A DNA stretch of 64,000 nt from NCBI GenBank assembly GCA_050789255.1, contig JBOZRQ010000060.1:124001-188000 (forward strand). The letters are read 5' to 3'. Within the stretch, counting starts at the first letter, position 1. Every line of letters starts with the position of its first letter. Positions 49,268 to 58,459 of this stretch are shown here, piece by piece. Under the pieces are notes generated by a model. It did no database searches and was not told where the DNA came from. It saw nothing but the letters and a program-made list of their open reading frames with translations. The translations under genes were made by a program, and so were the position numbers. Origin of the DNA: JBOZRQ01 sp050789255. GTDB taxonomy: Bacteria; Bacillota; Sulfobacillia; Symbiobacteriales; Symbiobacteriaceae.

Positions 49268-51040
49268 ATGCACCGACGGACCAGGTTGATCGCCGCATGG
49301 ATGGCTCTGCTGGCATTTGTGGTGCTCGCAGGCTGCTCCAGCAAGACCGTCGACCCGAACACCGGCGCCGTCACCGAAAAGAAAGAGGACACCGGTCCCA
49401 AGGCGGGCGGCACCCTGCGCCTGCACTACCCCAACGTAGCGACCATCGACCCCCAGATGAACGCCTTCGGCCTCTGGCTGGGCATGGACGGCCTCTTTGA
49501 GGGCCTCGTCCGCCTCGATGAGACCAAGAACTTCACCGACGTGCGGCCCGCCCTCGCCGAGAAGTGGGACATCTCCGCCGACAAGAAGACCTACACCTTC
49601 CACCTGCGCAAGAACGCCAAGTGGTCCAACGGTGATCCCGTCACCGCCGATGACTTCGTCTTCGCCTACCGCCGCCTGGTCGACCCGGCCACCAAGGCCT
49701 TCGTCTCCTGGGCGCCGACCTACCTGAACAACTATCAGGCCTACAAGGACGGCAAGGCCAAGCTCGAGGATCTGGGCGCCAAGGCGATCGACGCCAACAC
49801 CCTGGAGCTGACCCTGCAGAACCCGGCCAGCGACTTCCTGATCACCCTGGCCCTGCCCACCGCCCTGCCCGTGCCCAAGAAGGTGATCGAGACCCACGCT
49901 GCCAAGTGGACCGAGCTGGACAAGTTCGCCAGCAACGGCCCGTTCAAGCTGGACAAGTACGAGCTGAACACCAAGATCGAGCTCGTGCCCAACCCCAACT
50001 ACTGGGGCGAGAAGCCCAAGCTGGACCGCGTGGTGCTCTACCTGAACGCCGCGCAGTTGCTGGGCTATGAGAACAACGAGACCGACATCATGCAGGTTGG
50101 CATTCAGGACCTCGACGTGGTCCGCAACGACGCCAAGTTCAAGGGCCAGCTGACCGAGCTGAACATCAAGAACTACGACCTGATCAACTTCCCGATCAAC
50201 CGTGACCCCGCCGCTTACAACCGCAAGTTCCGCCAGGCCCTGGCCATGTCGATCGACAAGGCCCAGATCGCCTCCACCGTCATGAAGAACACCGCCACCC
50301 CGGCCTGGGTCACCATTCCCGAGGGCGTGCCGGGCCACGACAACAGCCTGGGCCTGCAGTACGACGTGGCCAAGGCCAAGGCTGCCCTGGCTGAGGCCGG
50401 CTTCCCCGACGGCAAGGGCGCCCCGCCCATCCACTTCCTGGTCAACGGCGTCAACCCGCCCGCCTTCGTGCTCGCCATCAAGGATGCCTGGGAGAAGAAC
50501 CTCGGCCTGAAGGTGGAGATCGAGGCGCTGGAGTCCGGCGCCTTCGCCCAGAAGCGCAACGCCATTCAGCCCGAGGGCCAGGTCTCGGTCTTCAGCACCG
50601 CCTACCAGGTCTCCTACGCCAGCCCCCGTGTGATCCACACGCTGGCCGCCAAGGATACCGCCCGCTTCCACCTGCTCTCGGCCGCCGACCGCGTGAAGTA
50701 CCAGGAGACCTCCACCGCGATCGCCGCCGAGAAGGATGCCGCCAAGAAGGCCCAGATGACCAAGGACAACGCCGACATGCTGGCGACCAAGCCCGGCGCC
50801 GAGGCTCAGGAGTACGCCAAGTGGTTCGAGGAGATCTACGCCGGCGCCACGCCCGAGCGTGAGCTGGAGCTCTTCAAGAAGATCCAGGCCTGGGACCGCC
50901 AGAGCGCCATGCTGATTCCGCTCTTCTGGCAGAAGGCCTTCCTGCTGGTCAAGCCCAGCGTGCAGAACCTGAAGTTCAACCCGTTCATGAACGGCCGCTT
51001 CTACTTTGCGGACGTCTGGATGGATCCCAGCAAGAAGTAA
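49268..51040 (+). CDS. Oligopeptide/oligosaccharide-binding lipoprotein (SBP family 5)
   Basis: A 590-aa substrate-binding lipoprotein from ATG 49268 behind GGGGAGG. The signal peptide ends in a lipobox, LAGC, with Cys24 lipidated. The family 5 motif is visible at AEKWDISADKKTYTFHLRKNA, then WSNGDPVTADDFVFAYRR. It captures the substrate and delivers it to the permeases upstream. Codon use is strikingly biased (almost only GCC, AAG, CTG, GAC), suggesting high expression. Family 5 proteins bind oligopeptides but also oligosaccharides; the surrounding genes favour a sugar. Confidence 0.92.
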   Translation: MHRRTRLIAAWMALLAFVVLAGCSSKTVDPNTGAVTEKKEDTGPKAGGTLRLHYPNVATIDPQMNAFGLWLGMDGLFEGLVRLDETKNFTDVRPALAEKWDISADKKTYTFHLRKNAKWSNGDPVTADDFVFAYRRLVDPATKAFVSWAPTYLNNYQAYKDGKAKLEDLGAKAIDANTLELTLQNPASDFLITLALPTALPVPKKVIETHAAKWTELDKFASNGPFKLDKYELNTKIELVPNPNYWGEKPKLDRVVLYLNAAQLLGYENNETDIMQVGIQDLDVVRNDAKFKGQLTELNIKNYDLINFPINRDPAAYNRKFRQALAMSIDKAQIASTVMKNTATPAWVTIPEGVPGHDNSLGLQYDVAKAKAALAEAGFPDGKGAPPIHFLVNGVNPPAFVLAIKDAWEKNLGLKVEIEALESGAFAQKRNAIQPEGQVSVFSTAYQVSYASPRVIHTLAAKDTARFHLLSAADRVKYQETSTAIAAEKDAAKKAQMTKDNADMLATKPGAEAQEYAKWFEEIYAGATPERELELFKKIQAWDRQSAMLIPLFWQKAFLLVKPSVQNLKFNPFMNGRFYFADVWMDPSKK

Positions 51041-51057
51041 CCTGTGCCGACCCGCCC

Positions 51058-51090
51058 GGGGAGAACGTCGCCAGCAGCGGCGTTCTCCCC
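51058..51090 (+). terminator. Hairpin after the binding-protein gene
   Basis: GGGGAGAACG pairs with CGTTCTCCCC around a 13-base loop that itself can pair GCC/GGC. A weak T-content stretch (GATTCTTGG) follows. It probably attenuates read-through into the lyase genes and stabilises the abundant SBP message. Confidence 0.7.
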
Positions 51091-51119
51091 GAACGATTCT
51101 TGGAAGGAGCCGATAATCG

Positions 51120-52001
51120 GTGGAGATCCGCAGCCTGGACTTGCTTCTCGCCACGGTTGGGCCCGACGGCCTCGCACCGGGTTACGATGATGCCGCACAG
51201 CTCCTTGCGGAGGGCGCCGTTCGCCTCAAGCAGGGCGAGTACCTGTGGCCGCTGGCCATGCAGGGGCGCCCCGTGCCCGAGGGCCAGATGCCCTTGCCCC
51301 CCGCTTTCACCTCGGTGCACATCACTGATCCCGCCTGTGCTGTGATGCGCAGCGACTGGTCTGCCCGGGCGCACTTCATGCGGATCGACGGGTCGGGCAC
51401 CTTTACGGCCCATGCATATGGCAGGTTCGTGGCCAGTGGTTCCGGCCTTGCACCAGCAGGCGCTTCGTTATGGACGACAGGTCTCTTCCTCGACGCCCTG
51501 TCCTCCGGGGAGCGCACCGTGCTCTTCGTCAAGCCGGTCGGCGACCTGCCGGGCTACTGGCTGATCAGCGACCTCAGCGCAGTTCGCCCGGCGTTCACCA
51601 CCGCAGACACGGGGGTTCAGGTAGTCGTCGGCTCAGCCCCCCGCCAGAGCGGCGGTGAGGCGGTGCAGCAGCTGGGCGAGGAGTCTGCCCCGGCCCATGC
51701 CCAGGGGGAGGGGACGGAGTTCGCCTGCCTGCTGGCGCCCTACGAGCGCTATAGCTCCCAGCTGGGGGCGATGCGCCTCCAGGCGTGGTCCGTGGGCGGT
51801 AGCGTACGGTGCTACCGGGTTCTCCACGCCCTGGGCTACGACATTCACTTCCTTGGCGACGGCGAGAAGCACACCTTGCCCGAGCTGGAGCTGACCACCG
51901 ACGCCCGCTTCGCCCTGATCCGCGTGCGCGGCCATCAGGTGGTCGCCCGGCAGGTATCCCGTGCTACCTCCCTGATCTTCCGTGAGGAGGCGCTGGCCTG
52001 A
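51120..52001 (+). CDS. Hypothetical protein, possible beta-sandwich domain
   Basis: A 293-aa cytoplasmic protein from GTG 51120 behind AAGGAG. It is beta-rich and contains segments such as VLFVKPVGDLPGYWLISDLS and a final LELTTDARFALIRVRG that recall C-terminal sandwich domains of heparinase-type lyases. It overlaps no gene and directly precedes the lyase by one base. It may be an accessory subunit to the lyase. No family is recognised. Confidence 0.55.
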   Translation: MEIRSLDLLLATVGPDGLAPGYDDAAQLLAEGAVRLKQGEYLWPLAMQGRPVPEGQMPLPPAFTSVHITDPACAVMRSDWSARAHFMRIDGSGTFTAHAYGRFVASGSGLAPAGASLWTTGLFLDALSSGERTVLFVKPVGDLPGYWLISDLSAVRPAFTTADTGVQVVVGSAPRQSGGEAVQQLGEESAPAHAQGEGTEFACLLAPYERYSSQLGAMRLQAWSVGGSVRCYRVLHALGYDIHFLGDGEKHTLPELELTTDARFALIRVRGHQVVARQVSRATSLIFREEALA

Positions 52002-52002
52002 G

Positions 52003-53889
52003 ATGACACACCCACGGCTATTCTTTACCGCCAAGGAACTGGAGCAGCTGCGCATCAAGGCCCGTGACGCCGAGCCCAACCCGTTCACCGGCAGCTTCCG
52101 GGACGGCTGGGCCAAGGTGGAGGAGAGCGCCAGGGGCTACCTGACCGAGACCAGCATCACCTTCACCTATTACGGCGACAAGCCGATCACCTTCGCCGTG
52201 CCGCCCAGGCCGCCGGAGTTCCTGACCAACCCCCCCGGGTTCACGGCGGGCCGGTACCCGTACTGGACCCACATGTCCAACCAGTTCAAGATCCGCATGG
52301 AGGCGCTGGCGATGGCCTTCGCCATGACCGGCGAGGCTGCCTTCGGGGAGCGGGCACGGGACTATGCCCTGGCGCTCTGCGACTGGGAAGCCTGGAGCGA
52401 CCCGACCTACAACTGCAGCTGGAGCAGCACCTGCCTGGACACGGGCTACATCGTGCAGGGCGTCAGCGCCGTGTACGACCAGGTCTATGACCTGCTGACC
52501 GACGCCGAGCGGGCCAAGATTCGGCGCTCCCTGGTCCGGCTGGGTCTGATCCCGCTCTACCGGGACACCGCCAAGCGGCAGGACCACAACATCCACATGG
52601 TGCGGGCCAGCGCCCTGGGCTACGTCTCCCTGGTGCTGCTAGGCGAGGCGCCCGAGGCCGAGGCCGGCGTGGAGCGGGCGATCGAGAACTTCAAGTGGTG
52701 GCTCGACCTGCGCCTGACCAGCCGTGACACCGAGGGCATGCTGTATACCAACGTGACGATGAACCATGCCATGAACTTCGGCGACGCCCTGCTCCGGGTG
52801 ACCGGCCGGGGCGACCTGATGCGCCATCCCTACGTGACGAAGGAGATCGCCCCCTGGATCGCCTACTTCCTGGCGCCCGGCGCCAAGGGGTTGGTCAATT
52901 TCAGCGACGCCAGCCTGGTCAACTACTTTGCCACATCGATGTCGACCATGGCCTACAACAACCAGGACGGCCTCGCCGGCTGGTACCTCAGGGAGACCGG
53001 GGCGGCCAAGGGAACCCAGGTCGGCTTTATGTACCTGAGCCGGGAGACGCCGGTCACCTCGCCCGAGGAGCTGGGCCTGCCGCTCTCCGCCCACTTTCAG
53101 CGGATCGGCTGGGTCGCCCTGCGCACAGGCTGGGCGCCGCACGACACCCTGCTGGCCTTCCAGTCGAGCCCGTCGGGCCTGGGGCACAACCACTTCGACC
53201 AGAACCACTTCGTGCTCAACGTGGCCGGCGAGTGGCTGATCACCGACCCCGGCTATCAGGACTACAACCCCGGCCCCAAGAACGACGTGACCGAGGGGAC
53301 CCTGGGCCACAACGCTCTGCTGGTGAACGGCAAGGGCCAGGTCCGCAAGGGCGGCGCCCGGGTGACGGGCTACGCATCGACCCCCGGCTTCGACTACGTC
53401 GGCGGCGAGGCGGCGGGTTCGTACGAGGGCGTCGAGTCCTGGCACCGGCAGATCGGCTTCGCCAAGCCCGAGTACGTGCTGATCCGGGACACCGTGCGGC
53501 TGGCGGAGCCGGGGGCGCCCGAGCTGCTGGTCCACACCGACACGACTGCCACCCTGGCTGTGGAGGGCCGCCGGTTCGCCATCACCAAGCCGAATGCCTC
53601 GGTCAGCGGTGAGTTGATCCTCCCGGCCTCCGGCACCCTGCGCCAGGACATCGTCCAGGGCGCCGAGGAGTGGGGCCCCTTCGTCCGCATCGGCACGGCG
53701 GCGCCCACAGCTGAAGAGGACTTCCTGTGGATCCTGGTGACGGCGCCCGGGCGCGAGGCGCCGGCGCTGCGGGTCTCCGAGCCGGTGGCCGAAGGCTCGG
53801 TGATCCGGCTGACGGTGGAAGGCCCGGGCTGGGTCGACCGCTGGACCCTGTCCGATACCGGTATGGAGCGGGAGCGCACCCATGTCTGA
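52003..53889 (+). CDS. Heparinase II/III-family polysaccharide lyase
   Basis: A 628-aa protein. ATG 52003 was chosen over an upstream in-frame codon. The N-terminal alpha/alpha toroid contains LFFTAKELEQLRIKARDAEP and the Tyr/His region QDHNIHMVRASALGY. The C-terminal beta-sandwich has the family hallmark SGLGHNHFDQNHFVLNVAGE then WLITDPGYQDY, with the conserved His and Asp. No signal peptide is seen, so the substrate must be imported by the ABC transporter. The family cleaves uronic-acid-containing oligosaccharides by beta-elimination. Confidence 0.85.
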   Translation: MTHPRLFFTAKELEQLRIKARDAEPNPFTGSFRDGWAKVEESARGYLTETSITFTYYGDKPITFAVPPRPPEFLTNPPGFTAGRYPYWTHMSNQFKIRMEALAMAFAMTGEAAFGERARDYALALCDWEAWSDPTYNCSWSSTCLDTGYIVQGVSAVYDQVYDLLTDAERAKIRRSLVRLGLIPLYRDTAKRQDHNIHMVRASALGYVSLVLLGEAPEAEAGVERAIENFKWWLDLRLTSRDTEGMLYTNVTMNHAMNFGDALLRVTGRGDLMRHPYVTKEIAPWIAYFLAPGAKGLVNFSDASLVNYFATSMSTMAYNNQDGLAGWYLRETGAAKGTQVGFMYLSRETPVTSPEELGLPLSAHFQRIGWVALRTGWAPHDTLLAFQSSPSGLGHNHFDQNHFVLNVAGEWLITDPGYQDYNPGPKNDVTEGTLGHNALLVNGKGQVRKGGARVTGYASTPGFDYVGGEAAGSYEGVESWHRQIGFAKPEYVLIRDTVRLAEPGAPELLVHTDTTATLAVEGRRFAITKPNASVSGELILPASGTLRQDIVQGAEEWGPFVRIGTAAPTAEEDFLWILVTAPGREAPALRVSEPVAEGSVIRLTVEGPGWVDRWTLSDTGMERERTHV

Positions 53890-55666
53890 TCGGCGCTTTG
53901 TCGACCACGGGATCCCCGCCCCGGCCGATGAGTCCCGCTCAGCGGCGCTCTGCGTCCACCCCGACGGGCGCCGCCGCCTGGTGGTGGCCGCCCGGGGCTG
54001 GGTGCTGGTCGTCGACCCCGAAGGGGGCGCCTGCACGCAGCTCCCCTTTCCGGAGGGGCTGATCGACTACCCCTTCACTTCGCTGAGCGGCCGGGATGGC
54101 ATGTACTACACGGGCGCCGGCCCCCTGTTCATGATGCTCGACCCCTTCGAGCCGGCCTGGCGCTTCCACGGGCGCCCGTCCCCCGGCGAGGAGATCGCCG
54201 CCTTCACCCTGGCGGAGGGGCTGGACGGCACCATCTATGGGGCGAGCTACCCGCACTGCCAGCTCTTCAGCTTCACCTCAGGCGGCTTCACGCACTACGG
54301 CCAGCTCGATCCGCGCGAGAAGTATCCGTACCACCTGGCCGTGGATAGCGACGGCTGGGTCTATGCGGGCATCGGGACCGAGCGGATGAACCTGGTCGCC
54401 TTCCACCCGGCCACCGGCGAGCGGCGCCAGCTGATGCCTCATGAGGCCCGGGTCAAGGGCACGGGCCACGTCCACCGGGGCACGGACGGCCAGGTTTACG
54501 GGCACTACGGCCAGGGATGGCTGGGGCTCTACGCCGGCGGGGGGGTGTCCGTGACGGAAGTGGCCCCGCCCACCTACACCGGCACTGGCTACAGCCGCAT
54601 CTACGGCAGCTTTGGCGCTTCGTGCGAACTTCTGGAGTTGAACCTCCCGGAGCATGAAGCCCGGTTCCATGCGCCTGACACCGGCCGCACCTGGACGGTG
54701 ACGCTGAACTACGAGAGCCAGGGCGCCGCGCTGGCGCCCATGGTGGCCGGGCCAGACGGAAACCTGTACGGCACCTCCATGCACCCGCTTCAGCTCTACA
54801 GCTACCGCCCCGCGGAGGGGCGCCTGGTGGGCTGGGGCGGACGCGTGGTGGAGGGGGGCGGCGGCGGCAACATCTGTGCCTGGGCCGTCCAGGGGGGAGT
54901 CCTGGCCGGTGCTGCTTACGCTGGTGGGCATTTTCACCTGCTCAACCCGGCTCTGCCCGTGGCGCCGGCGAATCCGCGGCTCACCATCTCGCATGAAGAG
55001 ATCCACCGTCCCCGCTGCGCCTTCGCCCATCCCGACGGGCGCCACGTGATCTGGGGTGGCTTCGGCGGGTACGGCCAGGTGGGCGGTGCGCTGGCGATCT
55101 ACGACCTGCAGACCGGCCGGGACGAGTTGCTCCCCAACGCCGAACTGCTCCCGTATCACTCGACCCTGTGCCTGGGCGCCCTTCCCGGCGGCGACCTGAT
55201 CGGCGGCACCAGCGTGCTGACCCCGGGCGGCGCCGAGCCCAAGGCGAAGGAGGGCGAGCTCTACCGCCTCGACTGGGCTACCCGCAAGGTCCTCTGGCGC
55301 TGCGTGCCGGTGGCCGGCGCCCGTGAGATCGCACTGTTGGCCGTCGACGCAGGGGCCAGGGTCCACGCCCTGACCGGCGACTCGCTCTACTTTATTTTCG
55401 ACCCTGCGGAACAGGCCGTGCTGTATAGTCAGGACCTGTCACTGTACGGCCCCGTGGTGCGCGATGGCCTGCGCTTCGGCCCGGACGGCAGGCTCTATGC
55501 CTTGCTGCAACGAGCGATCCTGCGGCTGGAGCCGGAGAGCGGCGCTCACACCCTGCTCGCCGTCCCGTCGGCGCCTGCCACCGCCGGGATGGCCATCCTG
55601 AACGGCCGGATCTACTTCGCCTCTGGCAGCCACCTATGGAGCTTCAGCCTTCCGGAGGAGGAGTGA
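53882..55666 (+). CDS. Beta-propeller protein 2
   Basis: A 594-aa protein from ATG 53882 overlapping the lyase gene end by eight bases. Repeat blades such as TLAEGLDGTIYGASYPHCQLF, VDSDGWVYAGIGTERMNLVAF and GPDGNLYGTSMHPLQLYSY are of the same type as in protein 1 at 40398. Like it, it has no signal peptide. The conserved partnership with lyase genes suggests action on unsaturated oligouronides or binding of them. Confidence 0.7.
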   Translation: MSDRRFVDHGIPAPADESRSAALCVHPDGRRRLVVAARGWVLVVDPEGGACTQLPFPEGLIDYPFTSLSGRDGMYYTGAGPLFMMLDPFEPAWRFHGRPSPGEEIAAFTLAEGLDGTIYGASYPHCQLFSFTSGGFTHYGQLDPREKYPYHLAVDSDGWVYAGIGTERMNLVAFHPATGERRQLMPHEARVKGTGHVHRGTDGQVYGHYGQGWLGLYAGGGVSVTEVAPPTYTGTGYSRIYGSFGASCELLELNLPEHEARFHAPDTGRTWTVTLNYESQGAALAPMVAGPDGNLYGTSMHPLQLYSYRPAEGRLVGWGGRVVEGGGGGNICAWAVQGGVLAGAAYAGGHFHLLNPALPVAPANPRLTISHEEIHRPRCAFAHPDGRHVIWGGFGGYGQVGGALAIYDLQTGRDELLPNAELLPYHSTLCLGALPGGDLIGGTSVLTPGGAEPKAKEGELYRLDWATRKVLWRCVPVAGAREIALLAVDAGARVHALTGDSLYFIFDPAEQAVLYSQDLSLYGPVVRDGLRFGPDGRLYALLQRAILRLEPESGAHTLLAVPSAPATAGMAILNGRIYFASGSHLWSFSLPEEE

Positions 55667-55668
55667 TC

Positions 55669-56682
55669 ATGACCTACGAGCTTTCAAAGCTTCACGCAGA
55701 GGGGCTTCCCTCGCTCACAGCGGGACTGACGAGCCCCGAGGACTGGGCCGCCAAGCGCAGCCGAATCCACGCCGCCTGGATGGAAGTGATGGGCGGCCTG
55801 CCGCCCCGGGTGGCGCCCACCTACCGGGTCCTCGGCGAGACCGCCGGGGCCGGCCACACCCGCCTGCACATCGCCTACGCCACCGCTGGCGGCGATGAGG
55901 TGACCGCCTACCTGCTGATCCCCACAGAGCAACCTGCAGAGCCCATGCCCGCTGTGCTGGCGCTGCATCCCACCGCCAACGAGGGCAAGGCCGATGTGGC
56001 CACGCCCGAGGGCCGGGAGAACCGCCGGTACGGGCTGGAACTGGTCGCCCGGGGCTATGTGGTGCTGGCCCCGGACACCATCACCGCCGGAGAGCGGGTC
56101 TTTCCCGGCGCCGAGCCCTACCGCACCGCCCCCTTTGACCAGGCGAACCCGGGCTGGTCGGCCGTCGGGAAGATGCTGACCGACCACCTGCACGGGCTGG
56201 ACCTGCTCTGCTCGCTCCCCATGGTGGACGGCGCCCGCATCGGGGCGATCGGCCACTCGCTGGGGGCCTATAACGCCTTCTTCCTGGCCGGGGTGGACAG
56301 CCGGATCCGGGCTGTGGTGAGCAGCTGCGGGCTGAGCCCCTTCGCCGGGGATAAGGAGACCCACCGGTGGGGCCGGCGGGAGTGGTTCTCGCACCTGCCG
56401 AAGCTGAGCGATTCCATCAACCAGGGCATCGTGCCCTTCGAGCTCCACGAGATCGCAGCGCTCGGCGCCCCGACCCCGTTCTTCAACTGGTTCGGCCAGA
56501 CCGACCGGATCTTTCCGCACTGGCAACAGGTGGCCGCAGCGAGCCTGGAGCTCGCCCGGCTGTATGAGTGGTTGGGCCACGGCGATCGCTACGTCGGGCT
56601 GATGGGCACCGGAGGGCATGACTTTCCGGAGCCGATCCGGCAGATGGCCTACCGCTTCCTTGATCACTGGCTGAAAGACTGA
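55669..56682 (+). CDS. Alpha/beta-hydrolase, acetyl-xylan-esterase-like
   Basis: A 337-aa serine hydrolase from ATG 55669 behind GGAGGAGG. The nucleophile elbow is GAIGHSLGAYN, the catalytic His lies in GTGGHDFPEP, and the acid is probably the Asp of GQTDRIFP. The strand VLALHPTANEGKADVATPEG supplies an oxyanion loop. It has no signal peptide, consistent with removal of acetyl or other ester groups from an imported oligosaccharide. It ends the operon before the regulator. Confidence 0.82.
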   Translation: MTYELSKLHAEGLPSLTAGLTSPEDWAAKRSRIHAAWMEVMGGLPPRVAPTYRVLGETAGAGHTRLHIAYATAGGDEVTAYLLIPTEQPAEPMPAVLALHPTANEGKADVATPEGRENRRYGLELVARGYVVLAPDTITAGERVFPGAEPYRTAPFDQANPGWSAVGKMLTDHLHGLDLLCSLPMVDGARIGAIGHSLGAYNAFFLAGVDSRIRAVVSSCGLSPFAGDKETHRWGRREWFSHLPKLSDSINQGIVPFELHEIAALGAPTPFFNWFGQTDRIFPHWQQVAAASLELARLYEWLGHGDRYVGLMGTGGHDFPEPIRQMAYRFLDHWLKD

Positions 56683-56767
56683 TGGTCTCATCGGATTTTT
56701 CGTGCATGTGTGTACAGTAATTGGTATAGTAAAAGTTGGTTAGTGCGCGCTGCAAGGGGGCCGCTTC

Positions 56768-58183
56768 ATGAATCAAGGGATAAGCCGTAGAGACGACTTT
56801 GCCTATTCCAGGCTCTCCAAGGAACTCAAGCACGCCATTTTGAAGGGCTCCATCAAGCCAGGCGAGATGATCCCTTCGGAAAACCGGCTCTGCGAGATCT
56901 ATGAGATCAGCCGCAGCTCGGTGCGCAAGGCCCTGGACGCCCTGGTCCACGAAGGCCTCATCTACAAGGTGGCCGGCAAGGGCAACTTCGTCTCCCCCAA
57001 TCTCAACACCTCGCCCGAACTGAAGACCCTCAAGGTCGGCGTTTACGTGCCGGGCCTGGAGCTCAATAAGATCCTCAAAGCGCTGGATATCTTCCAGCAG
57101 CAGCACCCGCTGGTCAAGGTGCAGGTGGTGCGGATCTCCTCGTCGGAGACCTACTCCCAGACCGTGGCAGACCTGGCCGAGGAGGGGGGCCTCGACGCCT
57201 TCCTCGTCACCGAGCACGACTTCCACAACTTCCGGCCGGACGAGGACCTCCTGGATCTGGAGCCCTTCTTGCCGCCGGGCTGGCGGACCGAGCGCGACAG
57301 CTACCCGCAGGTCTTCGACGCCTTCGAGAGCGGCAAGGGTCTGTACGCCATGCCCATCGTCTTCACGCCGGTGGTGATGTGCTACAACAAGCAGCTCTTC
57401 GACCGGGCCGGCGTCCCTTATCCGGACGGCACCTGGACCTGGGACGACCTGGTGAAGAACGCCACCCGGCTCAGGGTGGACCGGGGCGGAGACGCCAACC
57501 AGTACGGCTTCTGCTTCTCGTCGTCGCTCAACCGCTGGCCGGTGTGGCTGATGCAGAGCGGGGTTCATCTGAAGGTGCCGAAGAGGCGCGTGCCCAACCT
57601 CCAAACCCCACAGCTCTTGGAGGCGGTCCAATTCACCGCCGATCTGATGGACGTGCACGGGGTCTCCCCGGTGTACGGCAACGGCATGGACCACGCCGCT
57701 GAGGACCTTTTCGTGCGGGGACGGGCGGCCATGGTCCTGACCACCTACTACTACATGAACGATTTCTTCGACCTGGACTTCCCCTGGGACGTCGCCGAGC
57801 CGCCCCGGGGCCGGGTGCAGGGCACACTGCTCCTGACCATGGGCATCGCGGTCAGCGCCCGCAGCCGCCAGCAGGAGCTGGCCCAGGGCCTGGTGCGGTA
57901 CTTCCTGCAGGAGTCGACCCAGCAGTTCCTCAAGCAGGAGGGCTGCTCGATCCCGGTGCTCAAGCGGGTGGCGGAGGCGCGCAGCAACATCAACCCCTCG
58001 ATCCATCCGGCGGGGTACTTTACCTTCCAGCACACCATGCCCTACGCCCACCTGCTGGACGCCCTGGGTGACCGGCGGCAGCTTCAGCTCCTGGGCCGTG
58101 AGCTCGCCCTGTTCTGGGCGGGCATGGAGCCGGCGACCGTAACCCTTCGCCGGGCCGAACAGCGGCTCAAGGCCGGGGAGTAA
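56768..58183 (+). CDS. GntR-type regulator fused to a sugar-binding-protein domain
   Basis: A 471-aa regulator. Residues 1-80 are a GntR winged helix (YSRLSKELKHAILKGSIKPG, PSENRLCEIYEISRSSVRKA). Residues about 90-460 are an extracellular solute-binding fold of family 1 (LKVGVYVPGLELNKIL, YAMPIVFTPVVMCYNKQLFD, GTWTWDDLVKNATRL, AMVLTTYYYM) but without signal peptide, so the sensor domain is cytoplasmic. It should bind the imported sugar and control the operators at 35.9 and 42.4 kb. A TATAGT -10-like box sits at 56725-56730. The two-domain form is known in Firmicutes but uncommon. Confidence 0.88.
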   Translation: MNQGISRRDDFAYSRLSKELKHAILKGSIKPGEMIPSENRLCEIYEISRSSVRKALDALVHEGLIYKVAGKGNFVSPNLNTSPELKTLKVGVYVPGLELNKILKALDIFQQQHPLVKVQVVRISSSETYSQTVADLAEEGGLDAFLVTEHDFHNFRPDEDLLDLEPFLPPGWRTERDSYPQVFDAFESGKGLYAMPIVFTPVVMCYNKQLFDRAGVPYPDGTWTWDDLVKNATRLRVDRGGDANQYGFCFSSSLNRWPVWLMQSGVHLKVPKRRVPNLQTPQLLEAVQFTADLMDVHGVSPVYGNGMDHAAEDLFVRGRAAMVLTTYYYMNDFFDLDFPWDVAEPPRGRVQGTLLLTMGIAVSARSRQQELAQGLVRYFLQESTQQFLKQEGCSIPVLKRVAEARSNINPSIHPAGYFTFQHTMPYAHLLDALGDRRQLQLLGRELALFWAGMEPATVTLRRAEQRLKAGE

Positions 58184-58193
58184 GTCACAAGGA

Positions 58194-58227
58194 AGCCCGG
58201 ACCGATCAACTCGGTCCGGGCTTTCCT
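58194..58227 (+). terminator. Terminator of the regulator gene
   Basis: AGCCCGGACCGA pairs perfectly with TCGGTCCGGGCT around TCAAC, followed by TTCCTTAT. Confidence 0.85.
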
Positions 58228-58459
58228 TATGCTCGCTCTCATTTTGCACGTCCCGCGAAGGGGGATGCTTGCAGGTCTGGTGCGAGGGCGGCGTCGACGG
58301 GCCGATGCCGTACGAGCGGAGGAACGGGTCGGTAAAGGGGGCGTAGACCGTTCGTTATGCCTGGGGGGCTTATGTCTGAGCGGTTGTTCCGGCTGTAATT
58401 AACCAGCTTCCGAGCAGGGTGAACACCGGATGGTCGATGAACCCCGACTGACGTCACCT
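58228..58459. other. Non-coding gap with a short motif shared with 60.15 kb
   Basis: No convincing gene. The motif CTGGTGCGAGGGCGG followed after a base or two by GACGGGC occurs here (about 58276-58300) and again at about 60155-60182. It recalls the 3' ends of bacterial group II introns, which insert after terminators, but no catalytic domain V was found. Confidence 0.3.
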
